The position numbers were made by a program, and so were the translations under genes. From Deltaproteobacteria bacterium (GTDB lineage Bacteria; Myxococcota; JACPTQ01), in assembly GCA_016192705.1 (NCBI GenBank), contig JACPTQ010000061.1, positions 1 through 60,709 on the forward strand: a stretch of DNA of 60,709 nt, written 5' to 3'. Positions 1-8,275 of this stretch are shown in pieces. Below the pieces are notes generated by a model. That model was not told the DNA's origin. It ran no database searches and saw only the letters and a list, made by a program, of their open reading frames with translations. Positions within the stretch are counted from its first letter, which is position 1, and the number at the start of each line of letters is the position of its first letter.

Positions 1-101
1 CCCCAAGTCTCTCAACCGCTGTTCCACGCAAACGGCTGGTTTCTGGTTGGGCGGGCGGGGTTTGGGCAAGCGGAGGCTCGCGTATTCTGTGAGCAATAGT
101 T

Positions 102-120
102 GGCAAGCCTGTGGCTTGCC
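102..120. other. Short perfect hairpin, GGCAAGCC stem
   Basis: An 8-bp perfect stem (GGCAAGCC / GGCTTGCC) with a TGT loop lies about 270 bp upstream of the thioesterase gene. No T-tract follows, so it is not a convincing intrinsic terminator. Its role is unknown. Confidence 0.35.
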
Positions 121-171
121 GACGCGAACAGAATCGCGACGGCGACGGAACGGAGCCGAAGCGCACCTTTG

Positions 172-337
172 CGCAGGGGATGAGGTGCCGGTTGGGCGTG
201 GCATTGCCGTTCTCATGATGTTTGATTCATTTCGTGCACACTCGCATTTTATGTCAGACCCGAGGACTTTCGCGAGCCGGAGCGCGCCCAGACCCCGCCC
301 GCCCCACGCAAATCTTGCCTGTTATCCGGGAATCAGG
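172..337 (+). repeat. Terminal 166-bp repeat, left copy
   Basis: This block matches the reverse complement of the last 168 bases of the window almost base for base, including the landmarks ATGATGTTTGATTCATTTCG, TCAGACCCGAGGACTTT and GTTATCCGGGAATCAGG. It ends about 55 bp upstream of the thioesterase start; the right copy likewise sits about 75 bp upstream of its gene, so both have the same orientation relative to a downstream gene. A weak promoter-like pair (TTGATT, 17 bp, CATTTT) lies inside. The repeat may be a shared upstream regulatory block or a dispersed repeat that ended the assembly. No coding potential was recognised. Confidence 0.8.
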
Positions 338-391
338 ACATCCCTCACTCTCACACTCCTTTAATCGAAACTGTGAAATAATCCAACGTCG

Positions 392-811
392 ATGAGTGGA
401 CACGACGCAAGGTTTGTAGAGATTCTTGATTTTGAATTTGTTCGAGACCCGGGCAAACCCGTGGTCGTCAGCGTTACCGTCACCGAAAAGCACCGCAACG
501 CGAATAGCGTCGTGCACGGCTCGGTGATCCACGCGCTTCTCGACACGGTGATGGGATTCGAGGCGTACCTCGCGCACGGCCCGGTCGCAACCGCCGAAAT
601 GTCGATTCGCTTCCTCGAGCCGGTTTTCGATGGGCGACTCGACGCAACCGCGCGAATCCTCAAAGCGGGCAAGCGTCTTGTCGTGATCGAGAGCGAAGTG
701 CGGCGTAACGGCGTCGTCGTGGCGGTCGGCCAAGGAACGTTTGCGCGTGTTCGCGATCCGCGGGCGCCTCGCGTCGAGGGCGACGCCCCAAACCCCACGG
801 ATCCCCGCTAA
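392..811 (+). CDS. PaaI-like hotdog-fold thioesterase
   Basis: A 139-residue single-domain protein, the usual size for PaaI/YbgC-type acyl-CoA thioesterases. The hallmark helix region reads VHGSVIHALLDTVMG at residues 41-55, matching the family pattern N..G.VHGG...LAD...G with Ser in place of the second Gly and the conserved Asp at 51. The second half (TAEMSIRFLEPV) fits the core strand that follows. Members hydrolyse acyl- or aryl-CoA thioesters in the cytoplasm, usually as tetramers; the substrate cannot be read from sequence. The ATG has no clear ribosome site. The gene stands alone between the left repeat and dedA. Family assignment is confident, function generic. Confidence 0.85.
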   Translation: MSGHDARFVEILDFEFVRDPGKPVVVSVTVTEKHRNANSVVHGSVIHALLDTVMGFEAYLAHGPVATAEMSIRFLEPVFDGRLDATARILKAGKRLVVIESEVRRNGVVVAVGQGTFARVRDPRAPRVEGDAPNPTDPR

Positions 812-881
812 CCACGCGGATTCGTTCGACACGGACGTCGAGATCCGTTACGCTTCGGCTCGAGATTCACGGGAGAACGAG

Positions 882-1562
882 ATGGACCATATTCTTAATG
901 TCTTTGGCTTCAAGGATTTGCAGCACCTCGTCCAGTGGTGCGGCTACGTCGGCCTCATCGTCATCGTCTTCGCGGAGACCGGCCTCCTCATCGGCTTTTT
1001 CTTGCCGGGCGATTCACTTCTCGTTACGGCGGGATTGTTTGCGTGGCAGGGAACGTTTGACATTTTTTTGTTGAACGCCTTCCTCATCCCCGCAGCGATC
1101 ATCGGTGACGCGGCCGGGTACTGGTTCGGGAAAAAGACGGGGCCGAAACTGTATGAGCGCAAAGACTCGCGGTTCTTTAAGCAATCCCATTTACAAGCGG
1201 CGAAATCGTTTTATGAAAAGCACGGCGGGAAGACGATTGTCATCGCTCGATTCATGCCGTTCGTGCGGACGTTTGCGCCGATCGTCGCGGGCATCGCGCA
1301 AATGACCTATCGGCGATTTGCGATGTTCAACATATGGGGTGGCGCCGCGTGGGTCCTTTCGATGACGCTGACAGGATTCTTGCTGCCGCGCGCCATTCCC
1401 GGAAGTGAAAAGCACGTCGAGAAAGTGATCATCATCGTTGTGCTGCTTTCAATTGCGCCGGGGATTTATGCGGCGACGAAAAAATGGCTTTCGAACCGCA
1501 AGCAAAGGCGGGAAGCCGCAGCCACTGCGCGTGGCAGCGCGCCATCGGTCGCAAAGGACTAA
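882..1562 (+). CDS. DedA family inner-membrane protein
   Basis: 226 residues from the ATG preceded by GGGAGAACGAG; the open frame extends 47 codons further upstream but that part is charged, overlaps the thioesterase gene and lacks membrane character. The sequence shows the SNARE-associated/DedA pattern: an ETGLLIGFFLPGDSLL re-entrant loop, GDAAGYWFGKKTG and RFMPFVRTFAPIVAGIAQM, plus several hydrophobic segments and a basic C-terminus. DedA proteins are polytopic membrane proteins involved in proton-dependent transport or lipid-carrier recycling and envelope homeostasis. The gene ends 10 bp before the convergent PHP gene. The specific substrate is unknown. Confidence 0.92.
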   Translation: MDHILNVFGFKDLQHLVQWCGYVGLIVIVFAETGLLIGFFLPGDSLLVTAGLFAWQGTFDIFLLNAFLIPAAIIGDAAGYWFGKKTGPKLYERKDSRFFKQSHLQAAKSFYEKHGGKTIVIARFMPFVRTFAPIVAGIAQMTYRRFAMFNIWGGAAWVLSMTLTGFLLPRAIPGSEKHVEKVIIIVVLLSIAPGIYAATKKWLSNRKQRREAAATARGSAPSVAKD

Positions 1563-1571
1563 CGGCACGCT

Positions 1572-2483
1572 CTACGGGGCGGCCCGCCGCCAAAAAAGCG
1601 ACGACACCAAAAACAAAACCAGAATCCAGGCGATCGCTTGCGCCGATGCGGAGGCGGTCGCGTAGCTGTGTCGCGATGGTCGCGGCAAATACCCGGACCG
1701 ACTGAGGAGATCCAGCCATTCCGGATTTCCTTCGAGCGGCATCCCATGACACGCCGCAACGCTACGCCCCGCACGAATGGCGTCAAGGATTGCGACCTGC
1801 GATTTCTCGCGCGCGAGAACGATCGACCGGCAAAACCCCATCATCGATAACGCGTGAAAATCAGACCCGCCAAGTGCGGCGAGTGGGCGCTTGGTCCGCG
1901 CTGACGCGTCGATCCAGAATTGCGCGATGTCCTCGCCACGAAACGAACTCCCCGGCCGGCTCGTGAACGCGCGAACGGGGTGCATTACTTCGACACCATC
2001 GAGCATTCCAAGATCGACCTTTTCGTGAAACAGCGGCCACGTCTTGCGCGTGGGATGCGCGGCAACGGCAACACCGCCCTGTTTACGAATCTCCGCGATC
2101 ACATCGCCCATCGGGCGCGCCGCATCGATCGATCGCGTGAGCCCGATCGCCAGCAGGTGGTATCGCTTCGTCGTAATCTCTTCAGAGGGGATGACGACAA
2201 CCTCGGGCGCGAGCCTGCGGGCAATCGCCGCCGTCAGGGGTGCACCCGCGAGCGATTGGTGTTCAACGACAGCGATGAAGTCGAGTTTTTGCCGCCGCGC
2301 GAGGAGGGCGAGATCGACGGGCGTCGGAAACGCGGCCGCGACGATCGAGTGTGTGTGGATGTCGCCCTCAAGCGCCACGAAATCTCCGACGCGCGCCGGT
2401 TCCCAAGCGCGATCGCGATCGAGCAGACTCGAAAGGGCCGCGAGGAGAATCGCCACGCCGGGAATAATGAGTTCTCGCTTCAC
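1572..2483 (-). CDS. Membrane-anchored PHP-domain phosphoesterase-like protein
   Basis: 303 residues. An N-terminal hydrophobic segment (about residues 6-20) is followed by a PHP metal-dependent hydrolase domain: DIHTHS near residue 41, a VVEHQS motif, VIPSEEIT, VAAHPTRKTWP and GGSDFHAL, the His/Asp/Glu clusters that bind three metals in the family. A C-terminal hydrophobic helix ending in RRAAP suggests a second membrane anchor. PHP proteins hydrolyse phosphoesters; the substrate here is not predictable. The GTG start overlaps the stop of the upstream Yip1-like gene in a GTGA junction, implying translational coupling as the third gene of an operon with endonuclease V. Confidence 0.85.
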   Translation of the reverse strand: MKRELIIPGVAILLAALSSLLDRDRAWEPARVGDFVALEGDIHTHSIVAAAFPTPVDLALLARRQKLDFIAVVEHQSLAGAPLTAAIARRLAPEVVVIPSEEITTKRYHLLAIGLTRSIDAARPMGDVIAEIRKQGGVAVAAHPTRKTWPLFHEKVDLGMLDGVEVMHPVRAFTSRPGSSFRGEDIAQFWIDASARTKRPLAALGGSDFHALSMMGFCRSIVLAREKSQVAILDAIRAGRSVAACHGMPLEGNPEWLDLLSRSGYLPRPSRHSYATASASAQAIAWILVLFLVSSLFWRRAAP

Positions 2484-3118
2484 GGCGCTCCCGCGGGAAG
2501 CGGCCAGAGGGAAAACGCGGAAATGTAGAGCGTGACGAGCCCGGCAAATCCGAAGGCGTACGCAAGCGTCGCGGCGAGCGCGACGAGACGGCGCCGTCCG
2601 GGCGCAGCTTCGCGAAACATCACATAGGTGAGGACCGACGACGCGATGAATGTGGCACCGAGTGCACCGGGCAACGCAAATGAGAAAATAAGCGGCGCGA
2701 TGAGTTCGTACGGGTCAGGCGCCACAACAAAGAGCCCGAGGAGCGCGGTGTAGAACAGTTCGTACGGAAAATAGGTGAGCGCAAAGGCGCGCACGAGCGG
2801 CCTCGCGGGACGGCGGAGGAAGAAGCGCGCGATTCCTGCGACGAGAACGGCCTGAATGCCAAAAAACACCGCGTAGGCGATGAAGTTGGCGGCGAAGTGT
2901 CCGAGCGTGACGGCGCCGACGTAAGAAAACGAAAAGAACGCCGCAAGGACCGTGAGGGGTAGCGCATAGGCCGCGAATATCGCAATGGCCGGCGCTGGTG
3001 CCGCGACGATACGCGCGAAGACAGCGCCGGGGCGAACGACGAGCTCGATCGATTCAGGGATTCGTCGACGGCTACGCACGACCGGGGATCCACTTCGCGA
3101 CACCCGAGAATCATACAT
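2480..3118 (-). CDS. Yip1-like polytopic membrane protein
   Basis: 212 residues from the ATG that overlaps the end of endonuclease V (GATGTATGA). A longer in-frame start exists upstream but lies wholly inside the endonuclease gene. After a basic N-terminus, residues 33 onward contain five or six hydrophobic helices (IAIFAAYALPLTVLAAFF, FIAYAVFFGIQAVLVAGIA, LVALAATLAYAFGFAGLVTL), and YFPYELFYTALLGLF resembles the conserved Yip1-domain region. Bacterial Yip1 proteins are uncharacterised inner-membrane proteins. Overlaps on both sides (with nfi and with the PHP gene) indicate one tightly coupled operon. Confidence 0.72.
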   Translation of the reverse strand: MYDSRVSRSGSPVVRSRRRIPESIELVVRPGAVFARIVAAPAPAIAIFAAYALPLTVLAAFFSFSYVGAVTLGHFAANFIAYAVFFGIQAVLVAGIARFFLRRPARPLVRAFALTYFPYELFYTALLGLFVVAPDPYELIAPLIFSFALPGALGATFIASSVLTYVMFREAAPGRRRLVALAATLAYAFGFAGLVTLYISAFSLWPLPAGAP

Positions 3119-3908
3119 CGTGCGGTCCGCTCGCTTTCGCGCGCTTTGAAAGTTGGTCGGCGAGGCGCGTTGGCTCGGGGAGGCGAAAGCGCGCTGCGCA
3201 CTTGAGAACGAGGCGTGTCGCGCTCGCAAAGTCGATCCGATGCCCGGGCGAGACGAATACCGGTTTCACGTTTGTTCGCGTTCGCACGACCGATCCGATG
3301 ACTTCACCATCGTCGACAAGTCGAACCTGGGCGCCGCGATCTTGGGGAAGATCGGCGTGGGTTCCAATGAGCCGCGATTTTGCGCAGCCAACCGATGGGA
3401 TGTCGAGCCAGAGGCCGACGTGGCACGCGAGCCCAAAGCGTCGCGGATGAGCAATCCCTTGGCCATCGAAAATGGCGGCGTCGGGGCGCGTTGAAAGCGC
3501 GGAAAATGCTTCGAGCAGCGTCGGCGCCTCGCGAAACGAAAGAAGACCCGGAATGTACGGAAACCGCGTCTCGCCAATTCTCGTGGCTGTCTCGACGACG
3601 GCGCGCGTTTCGGCGTCCCAAACGACAACCGCCGCGAAAACCCGAGTCGGTGTCGCATCCGCCGACACGCGTCCGCGCGCGAAGCGGAGCGAACCACTGG
3701 GCGACACCGCGACGTCAGCGCCCGCAATGAAGCGCGGCTCGCCGCCAAGAGAATCAAGCCGAACGAGCTTAGAAAGTCCGCGCTGAACGGCCTTCGCTTC
3801 GTTCAGGTCGAGGTCCCATTTGTGAAGCCGATTGATTCGCACACCCGATTTCCTTTGCGGCGCGACTTTATCAGAAGGAGCTGACCTCTTGACGCGTGGG
3901 GCGCTCAT
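3111..3908 (-). CDS. nfi: Endonuclease V (deoxyinosine 3' endonuclease)
   Basis: 265 residues, slightly longer than typical Nfi because of a basic N-terminal extension of about 30 residues. Signature motifs are intact: AGADVAV with catalytic Asp65, FPYIPGLLSFREAP (115-128, the wedge and Glu126) and DGQGIAHPRRFGLACHVG (from 147, Asp147). The enzyme nicks DNA one base 3' of deoxyinosine during deamination repair. The ATG is preceded by a strong AAGGAG Shine-Dalgarno sequence. It is the first gene of a minus-strand operon with the Yip1-like and PHP genes; the intergenic region to the left end of tRNA-Asn (52 bp) should hold promoters for both directions. Confidence 0.95.
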   Translation of the reverse strand: MSAPRVKRSAPSDKVAPQRKSGVRINRLHKWDLDLNEAKAVQRGLSKLVRLDSLGGEPRFIAGADVAVSPSGSLRFARGRVSADATPTRVFAAVVVWDAETRAVVETATRIGETRFPYIPGLLSFREAPTLLEAFSALSTRPDAAIFDGQGIAHPRRFGLACHVGLWLDIPSVGCAKSRLIGTHADLPQDRGAQVRLVDDGEVIGSVVRTRTNVKPVFVSPGHRIDFASATRLVLKCAARFRLPEPTRLADQLSKRAKASGPHDV

Positions 3909-3960
3909 CTGGTCTCCTTAAAGTTGCCTCGCGTGTGCGGGGTTCTTTTTTTTGCCTTGG

Positions 3961-4035
3961 TCCTCGGTAGCTCAGGGGTAGAGCGACCGGCTGTTAACCG
4001 GTTGGTCGGGGGTTCAAATCCCTCCCGAGGAGCCA
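3961..4035 (+). tRNA. tRNA-Asn (GTT)
   Basis: Full cloverleaf: acceptor stem TCCTCGG/CCGAGGA, D-arm with GCTCAGGGGTAGAGC, anticodon stem ACCGG/CCGGT enclosing CTGTTAA with anticodon GTT at 3993-3995, T-loop TTCAAAT, discriminator G and genomically encoded CCA. Seventy-five bases including CCA. There is no sign of an integrated element at its 3' end; the convergent SDR gene ends 13 bp away. Confidence 0.97.
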
Positions 4036-4048
4036 TTCTTGCTCTTGG

Positions 4049-4813
4049 CTAAAAGTAGTTCGACGTAATCCCACCATCGACGACCAGCGCCGCGCCGTTC
4101 ACCCAAGTCGCTTCGTCGCTCGCGAGGAAAAGTGCGAGGTTGACGATGTCATCGGTGCGGCCGAACCGCCCCATCGGGATACGGTTGAGCCGCTTCGCCT
4201 TCTCACCCGGCTCCTTGAGCAGCCACTCCGCGAGAAGCGGCGTCTCGATCGGCCCCGGGCAGATCGCGTTGGTGCGGACACCCCGCGGCCCAAACTGCAC
4301 CGCCATCGATTTCGTCAGCGCGACAACCGCGCCCTTGCTCGCCGTGTACGCATCCTGCGGCACCGAACACCCCACAAGCGCCACAAACGACGCGACATTA
4401 ATCACCGCGCCACCGCCCCGCTCGATGATTCGCGGCACCGCGTACTTCGCGCAAAACGCGACCCCCTTGACGTTCACACTGAACACGCGATCCCAAACTT
4501 CCTCGCCCGTGTCGACAACCGAATGATCCGCCTCGGGAAAAATCCCGGCGTTGTTGTAAAGCACGTCGACGCCACCAAACGCAGCGACCGCCGCGCCGAT
4601 CAGCCGCTCACAATCGCGCTCGCGCGCAACGTTCATGCAAACAAACTCCGCCTTCCCGCCGCGCGCTCGAATCTCGTCGACAACCCCTGCAGCCTTATCA
4701 TCAACATCCGCCGCAATCACGCTCGCGCCCTCCGCGGCAAACCGCACCGCCGCCTCGCGCCCCATCCCGCGTCCCGCGCCCGTTATCACAACAACCTTGT
4801 CCTTCAACCGCAT
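4049..4813 (-). CDS. Short-chain dehydrogenase/reductase
   Basis: 254 residues, classical SDR length. Cofactor motif TGAGRGMG at 11-18, acidic residue ADVDD after strand 2 suggesting NAD preference, NNAG at 87-90, Ser142, and the catalytic YTASK (Tyr156, Lys160); the C-terminus carries the IPMGRFGRTDDI and LFLASDEATWVNGAALVVDGG blocks typical of FabG/glucose dehydrogenase-like enzymes. It oxidises or reduces an unknown alcohol/ketone in the cytoplasm. It follows the glutamine-synthetase-like gene by 66 bp on the same strand, so the two are probably cotranscribed. The gap contains a partial copy of the window's palindromic repeat. Confidence 0.93.
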   Translation of the reverse strand: MRLKDKVVVITGAGRGMGREAAVRFAAEGASVIAADVDDKAAGVVDEIRARGGKAEFVCMNVARERDCERLIGAAVAAFGGVDVLYNNAGIFPEADHSVVDTGEEVWDRVFSVNVKGVAFCAKYAVPRIIERGGGAVINVASFVALVGCSVPQDAYTASKGAVVALTKSMAVQFGPRGVRTNAICPGPIETPLLAEWLLKEPGEKAKRLNRIPMGRFGRTDDIVNLALFLASDEATWVNGAALVVDGGITSNYF

Positions 4814-4825
4814 CTTTTCCCCCTT

Positions 4826-4872
4826 CTCCGCGCACCGTCCGTGTTTCGGTGCCTCCGTGGTTTCTCTTTTCT
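4826..4872. repeat. Repeat family A, partial copy (right arm)
   Basis: The GS-SDR gap contains GTTTCGGTGCCTCCGTGG followed by TTTCTCTTTTC, matching the right arm of the family A palindromes further along the window. Only one arm is recognisable. Confidence 0.55.
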
Positions 4873-4879
4873 ATTGTCC

Positions 4880-6241
4880 CTAAATCCTCTCAAAATCCCG
4901 CACCCGCTCCCAACACGTCACCGCCCGATCAAACGCCGCCTGCTCGTGCCGCGCATGTGTCACGAGGTAATTCACGACGCGCTCTCCAAACGCCCGCACA
5001 GCAACTTCACACTGCGCAAATTCGCCAACCGCCTCGCGGAGCGACGCGGGCACGCGCGAAACGGCGTCGCCGCTCTCATACGCGTTACCCCGAAACTCGG
5101 CCACCGGCTCGATCCGCCGTTCAATCCCGTCGAGCATCGCCGCAATCGCCGCGGCCATCGCCACGTAAGGGTTCGCATCGGCACCCGGCAAACGATTCTC
5201 GATTCGACACGACGCGCCCGAGCCCACCACACGAAACCCACACGTTCGATTGTCGTGCGCCCAAGCAACGCGCGTCGGTGCCCACGACGCCGCTTGATAA
5301 CGCTTGAACGAATTGACCCGCGGCGCGTAAAGCAGTGCGAACGGCCGCGCCGCTGCCATCAACCCCGCAAGCGCGTGCCGCATCGTCGCGCTCTCCACAC
5401 CGTCTCGCGAAAATGCGTTCTCGCGCGCACTCAAATCCCAAAGGCTCGCGTGCAGATGAAAGCTGCTCCCGGCTTCCTTCTCGTCGACTTTCGCCATAAA
5501 CGTTGCCGCACGCCCCGCCGCGCCCGCGATCTCCTTGACCGCGTTTTTGTAAATCGTCACGCGGTCTGCCATCTCGAGCGCCGGTGCGTACCGCGTGTTG
5601 ATCTCATGTTGACCGCATCCCCACTCGCCCTTCGAGCATTCGATCGGAACCCCGGCCGCCTCGAGCCCTGCGCGGATCGCCCCAATCACCGGCTCGTCGC
5701 GCGTCGTCTGCAGCACATGATAGTCCTCGCGGTACGCGGCGCTCGGCGTCAGGCCGTGGTAGTTTTTCGCGCGCGCCACGTCGTAACTCTCTTTGAACAA
5801 ATAAAATTCGAGCTCCGCGCCCATCATCGCCGTAAATCCTGCGTTCCGAAGTCTTTCGATCTGCCGCTTCAAGATCGACCGCGGCGCCTCTTCAACCGGT
5901 CGGCCGTCTGCACCAAATAGATCGCACAGCACGAGCGCCGTTCGCGGCACCCATGGAACAATTCGCAGCGTCGCAAGATCAGCCGTCGCATGAAAATCGC
6001 CGTACCCTTTGTCCCAACTCGCGAGCTCAAACCCCGGCAGCGGCTCCATCTCCATGTCAACGGTCAGCAGATAATCGCACGCGTGAAATCCGTGCCGCAC
6101 GACCTCATCGAGGAAAAACCGCGCGGCGAAGCGCTTCCCCACGAGCCGCCCGAGGTGATCGGGAAACGCGGCGACAACGGTATCGATGTCCCCCAACTTC
6201 GCACGCTCTTCCAACGACGCGAGTCCCAATCCGTTCGTCAT
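4880..6241 (-). CDS. Glutamine synthetase family protein (GS-like gamma-glutamyl ligase)
   Basis: 453 residues from the ATG at MTNGLG; the open frame continues 152 codons upstream but that part is antisense to the MshEN gene. Catalytic-domain motifs are present: GAELEFYLF (141-149), GQHEINTRYAP (210-220), GSSFHLHASL (258-267), and NRTCGFRVVGSG..CRIENRLPGADANPY. The length and the short N-terminal beta-grasp resemble the GlnA3/PuuA type rather than dodecameric GlnA (about 470 residues), so the acceptor may be an amine or polyamine rather than ammonia. That is inference from family resemblance. It lies first in a probable operon with an SDR. The adenylylation-site region of GlnA is not evident. 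Confidence 0.85.
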   Translation of the reverse strand: MTNGLGLASLEERAKLGDIDTVVAAFPDHLGRLVGKRFAARFFLDEVVRHGFHACDYLLTVDMEMEPLPGFELASWDKGYGDFHATADLATLRIVPWVPRTALVLCDLFGADGRPVEEAPRSILKRQIERLRNAGFTAMMGAELEFYLFKESYDVARAKNYHGLTPSAAYREDYHVLQTTRDEPVIGAIRAGLEAAGVPIECSKGEWGCGQHEINTRYAPALEMADRVTIYKNAVKEIAGAAGRAATFMAKVDEKEAGSSFHLHASLWDLSARENAFSRDGVESATMRHALAGLMAAARPFALLYAPRVNSFKRYQAASWAPTRVAWAHDNRTCGFRVVGSGASCRIENRLPGADANPYVAMAAAIAAMLDGIERRIEPVAEFRGNAYESGDAVSRVPASLREAVGEFAQCEVAVRAFGERVVNYLVTHARHEQAAFDRAVTCWERVRDFERI

Positions 6242-6341
6242 GCCGCAAAGCGTAGCAACGGCGCCCAGCAGCTTCAATGACTCGCCCAACCCACGGAGGT
6301 CGCGCCTACCGTTTCCCTTCCTCCGGTTGTATGTTCGTCGC

Positions 6342-7094
6342 ATGCCGACGCCAACGCGACGCAAACCCAAGATTGGCGAATTTCTTGTATCACGGGGTCT
6401 CATCACAGCCGACCAGCTGAAGGTCGCGCTCATCGAGCAGCAGCGATGGGGCGGTCGCCTCGGCCGCACGCTCATCGAGCTCAAGTTCCTCACGGAGCCC
6501 GTTCTCACCAAGGCGCTTTCGCAACTCCACGGTTTTCCAATTTTCGATTTCGTCGCATCGCGCGGCGCGATTCCCCACGACGCGCTGCTCGTGCTCCCGC
6601 CCGAGACCTGCGAGAAATACGACTGCATCCCCGTCGACCTCGACCGCAAACGCAGGACCCTGGCTGTCGCGATGGCCGAACCGATGAACCTTCGCACCCT
6701 CGACGAGCTCGCGTTTCGCTCGGGTCACAAGATTGAGCCGTTCATCGCGAGCTTGACCGACGTTGCGCGCGAGATTCGGCGCCACTATTACGGTGAAAAC
6801 GTGGATGCGCAACCCGTCGGCCAGGTTGGAAGCGTCGCGAACTACAATGAGAAAGTTTTCTCGTTCGTGGGCCCCCGTCCGCAGCTGACCGGCGAAGCCG
6901 CGCTCGCGCCAAGCGCCGCCATCGCGAAGGGCGAATCGTCGCCCTCTATTTCAACGGTGGAGCTCGACAGAGAAATCCGTCGCCAACTCGCCGCGCTCAA
7001 AACGCTCGTGAACCTTCTCATCGAGAAAGGTGTTCTCACGCGCGACGAATTTCTCGATCGTTTAAAGCACGGCGGCGACGATTTCAGCCGTTGA
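6342..7094 (+). CDS. MshEN (GspE N-terminal) domain protein
   Basis: 250 residues from MPTPTRRKPK. Residues 9-145 match the type II secretion/pilus ATPase N-terminal fold: KIGEFLVSRGLITADQLKVAL, LGRTLIELKFLTEPVLTKALS and the strand-rich CIPVDLDRKRRTLAVAMAEPMN. There is no ATPase domain. MshEN domains bind cyclic-di-GMP in some systems; here the two RLG-like motifs are only approximate. The C-terminal 90 residues are low in conservation and end in a helix resembling a coiled coil. Divergent from the GS-like gene with a 100 bp shared upstream region. A regulatory or adaptor role is plausible. Confidence 0.75.
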   Translation: MPTPTRRKPKIGEFLVSRGLITADQLKVALIEQQRWGGRLGRTLIELKFLTEPVLTKALSQLHGFPIFDFVASRGAIPHDALLVLPPETCEKYDCIPVDLDRKRRTLAVAMAEPMNLRTLDELAFRSGHKIEPFIASLTDVAREIRRHYYGENVDAQPVGQVGSVANYNEKVFSFVGPRPQLTGEAALAPSAAIAKGESSPSISTVELDREIRRQLAALKTLVNLLIEKGVLTRDEFLDRLKHGGDDFSR

Positions 7095-7123
7095 AGAGCG
7101 AGATCCGTAACAGATTGCCGGAA

Positions 7124-8200
7124 TTACGACCCTAAGCAGATCTTGTTCGTGCCGACGGTCGCGCACGTTGTGCCAAGGGCGCAATCGGCGTTCGATTGAC
7201 ACGTCTTCATACACGAAGGCCGCGTGCATTTGCCCTGCGTGCACTCCTCGTCCGCGTTGCAATTCGCAGCCGCAGTGCACGTGCGCGTCGAATAAACAAT
7301 TCCAACGCACGACGGGGCGCCCGCATCACTCGGGTACGCCGGACACTGCGCGTTCTTACACGTTGGCGCACACGCGCCGCCCGCCGTTTGCGAAAGCCCC
7401 TCGATACAATCGCCGGCGGTCGCGCCACACGACGTCGTCGCCGTCGGCGTTCCGCCCGACTCGCGACACGCGCCATACGCCGCGACGTTTCCACGCGGCG
7501 CCTCGGGAACACACGCCCCCGCTCGCGGAGCTGGGACCGGCGTCCCATTCGCCTGTGAAAAGTTGAGTCCCGCGCACCGCGACGGATGTCCACTCGGTGA
7601 ACCGCATGCCGGGCTTGCCGTGTTGCACCGCTCGACGCAGCGATTCCGTTCGACGAACGCGCCGCCGTCGCCGACTTCCGTCACGCCCACGCAAACGAGG
7701 CACGGGGCGTTGCATTCCCCGTCGCACTCACGCCCAAGCTCGGCTGGCCAATTTCCGCCGCACCCTCGCCACGCATCGCAGCCACCCGCAGTCGCGGAGA
7801 GTTGATTATTGACGACGCCCGGCAAACACGCATCGTCGGGTCCGTGACACGTCCACGTCGTCGACGCCGTCGTCGGGCTACAGGCCTCTTTACATCGTCC
7901 GCTTGCGCCGCCGTCAACGGGCAAGCACGTGAGGCACGAATTGCCGCACGACGCCGCGTTCGTTGCGGTGCACGTGTTGCCAAGCCCCGCGGGCGACGCC
8001 CCGCAACCGCCCGCCGTCGGTCCCGCGTCAACAGCCGACGTTGGTCCCGCATCGAGCGCCGGGCCCGGTCCCGCATCGGCCGGCGTCGCTGGCGGCGTTG
8101 GGTTCGGGCTTCCACCATTTCCACCACCATCGCTCTTCGAACACGAAGCCACCGCCGCGCACGCGAGCAACGTCACCATGCTTGCCATTCGATTTTTCAT
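7124..8200 (-). CDS. Cys-rich surface lipoprotein
   Basis: 358 residues from the ATG preceded by GGAGGGACAACG; an alternative ATG lies 14 codons upstream without such a site. The signal peptide ends in a lipobox AAVASC, followed by a Gly/Asn/Pro/Asp-Ala-Gly linker. The remaining 290 residues hold dozens of Cys in repeats of the type CNADEECTQGKCT and CQSNADCALGTTC, the dickkopf-like disulfide pattern common in myxobacterial secreted proteins. No catalytic domain is recognisable. Predicted outer-membrane or surface anchored; function unknown. It lies 75 bp downstream of the stop of the PEGA kinase on the same strand. Confidence 0.8.
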   Translation of the reverse strand: MKNRMASMVTLLACAAVASCSKSDGGGNGGSPNPTPPATPADAGPGPALDAGPTSAVDAGPTAGGCGASPAGLGNTCTATNAASCGNSCLTCLPVDGGASGRCKEACSPTTASTTWTCHGPDDACLPGVVNNQLSATAGGCDAWRGCGGNWPAELGRECDGECNAPCLVCVGVTEVGDGGAFVERNRCVERCNTASPACGSPSGHPSRCAGLNFSQANGTPVPAPRAGACVPEAPRGNVAAYGACRESGGTPTATTSCGATAGDCIEGLSQTAGGACAPTCKNAQCPAYPSDAGAPSCVGIVYSTRTCTAAANCNADEECTQGKCTRPSCMKTCQSNADCALGTTCATVGTNKICLGS

Positions 8201-8275
8201 CGTTGTCCCTCCGCCTCTCATAGCGACAAAGGGCAAGAACATACGCCAAATCGTTCAAAAAAGTCAATCAGATTG

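Noticed and set aside
102-120. Hairpin as intrinsic terminator
   Set aside because: Perfect stem but no following T-tract and no known upstream gene in the window.
3940-3953. T8 run and weak CCTCG/CGGGG stem as a transcription terminator
   Set aside because: No gene ends upstream on the plus strand; only divergent starts are here.
4523-5920. 465-residue plus-strand open frame over the GS-like gene
   Set aside because: No conserved motif, antisense to GS catalytic motifs.
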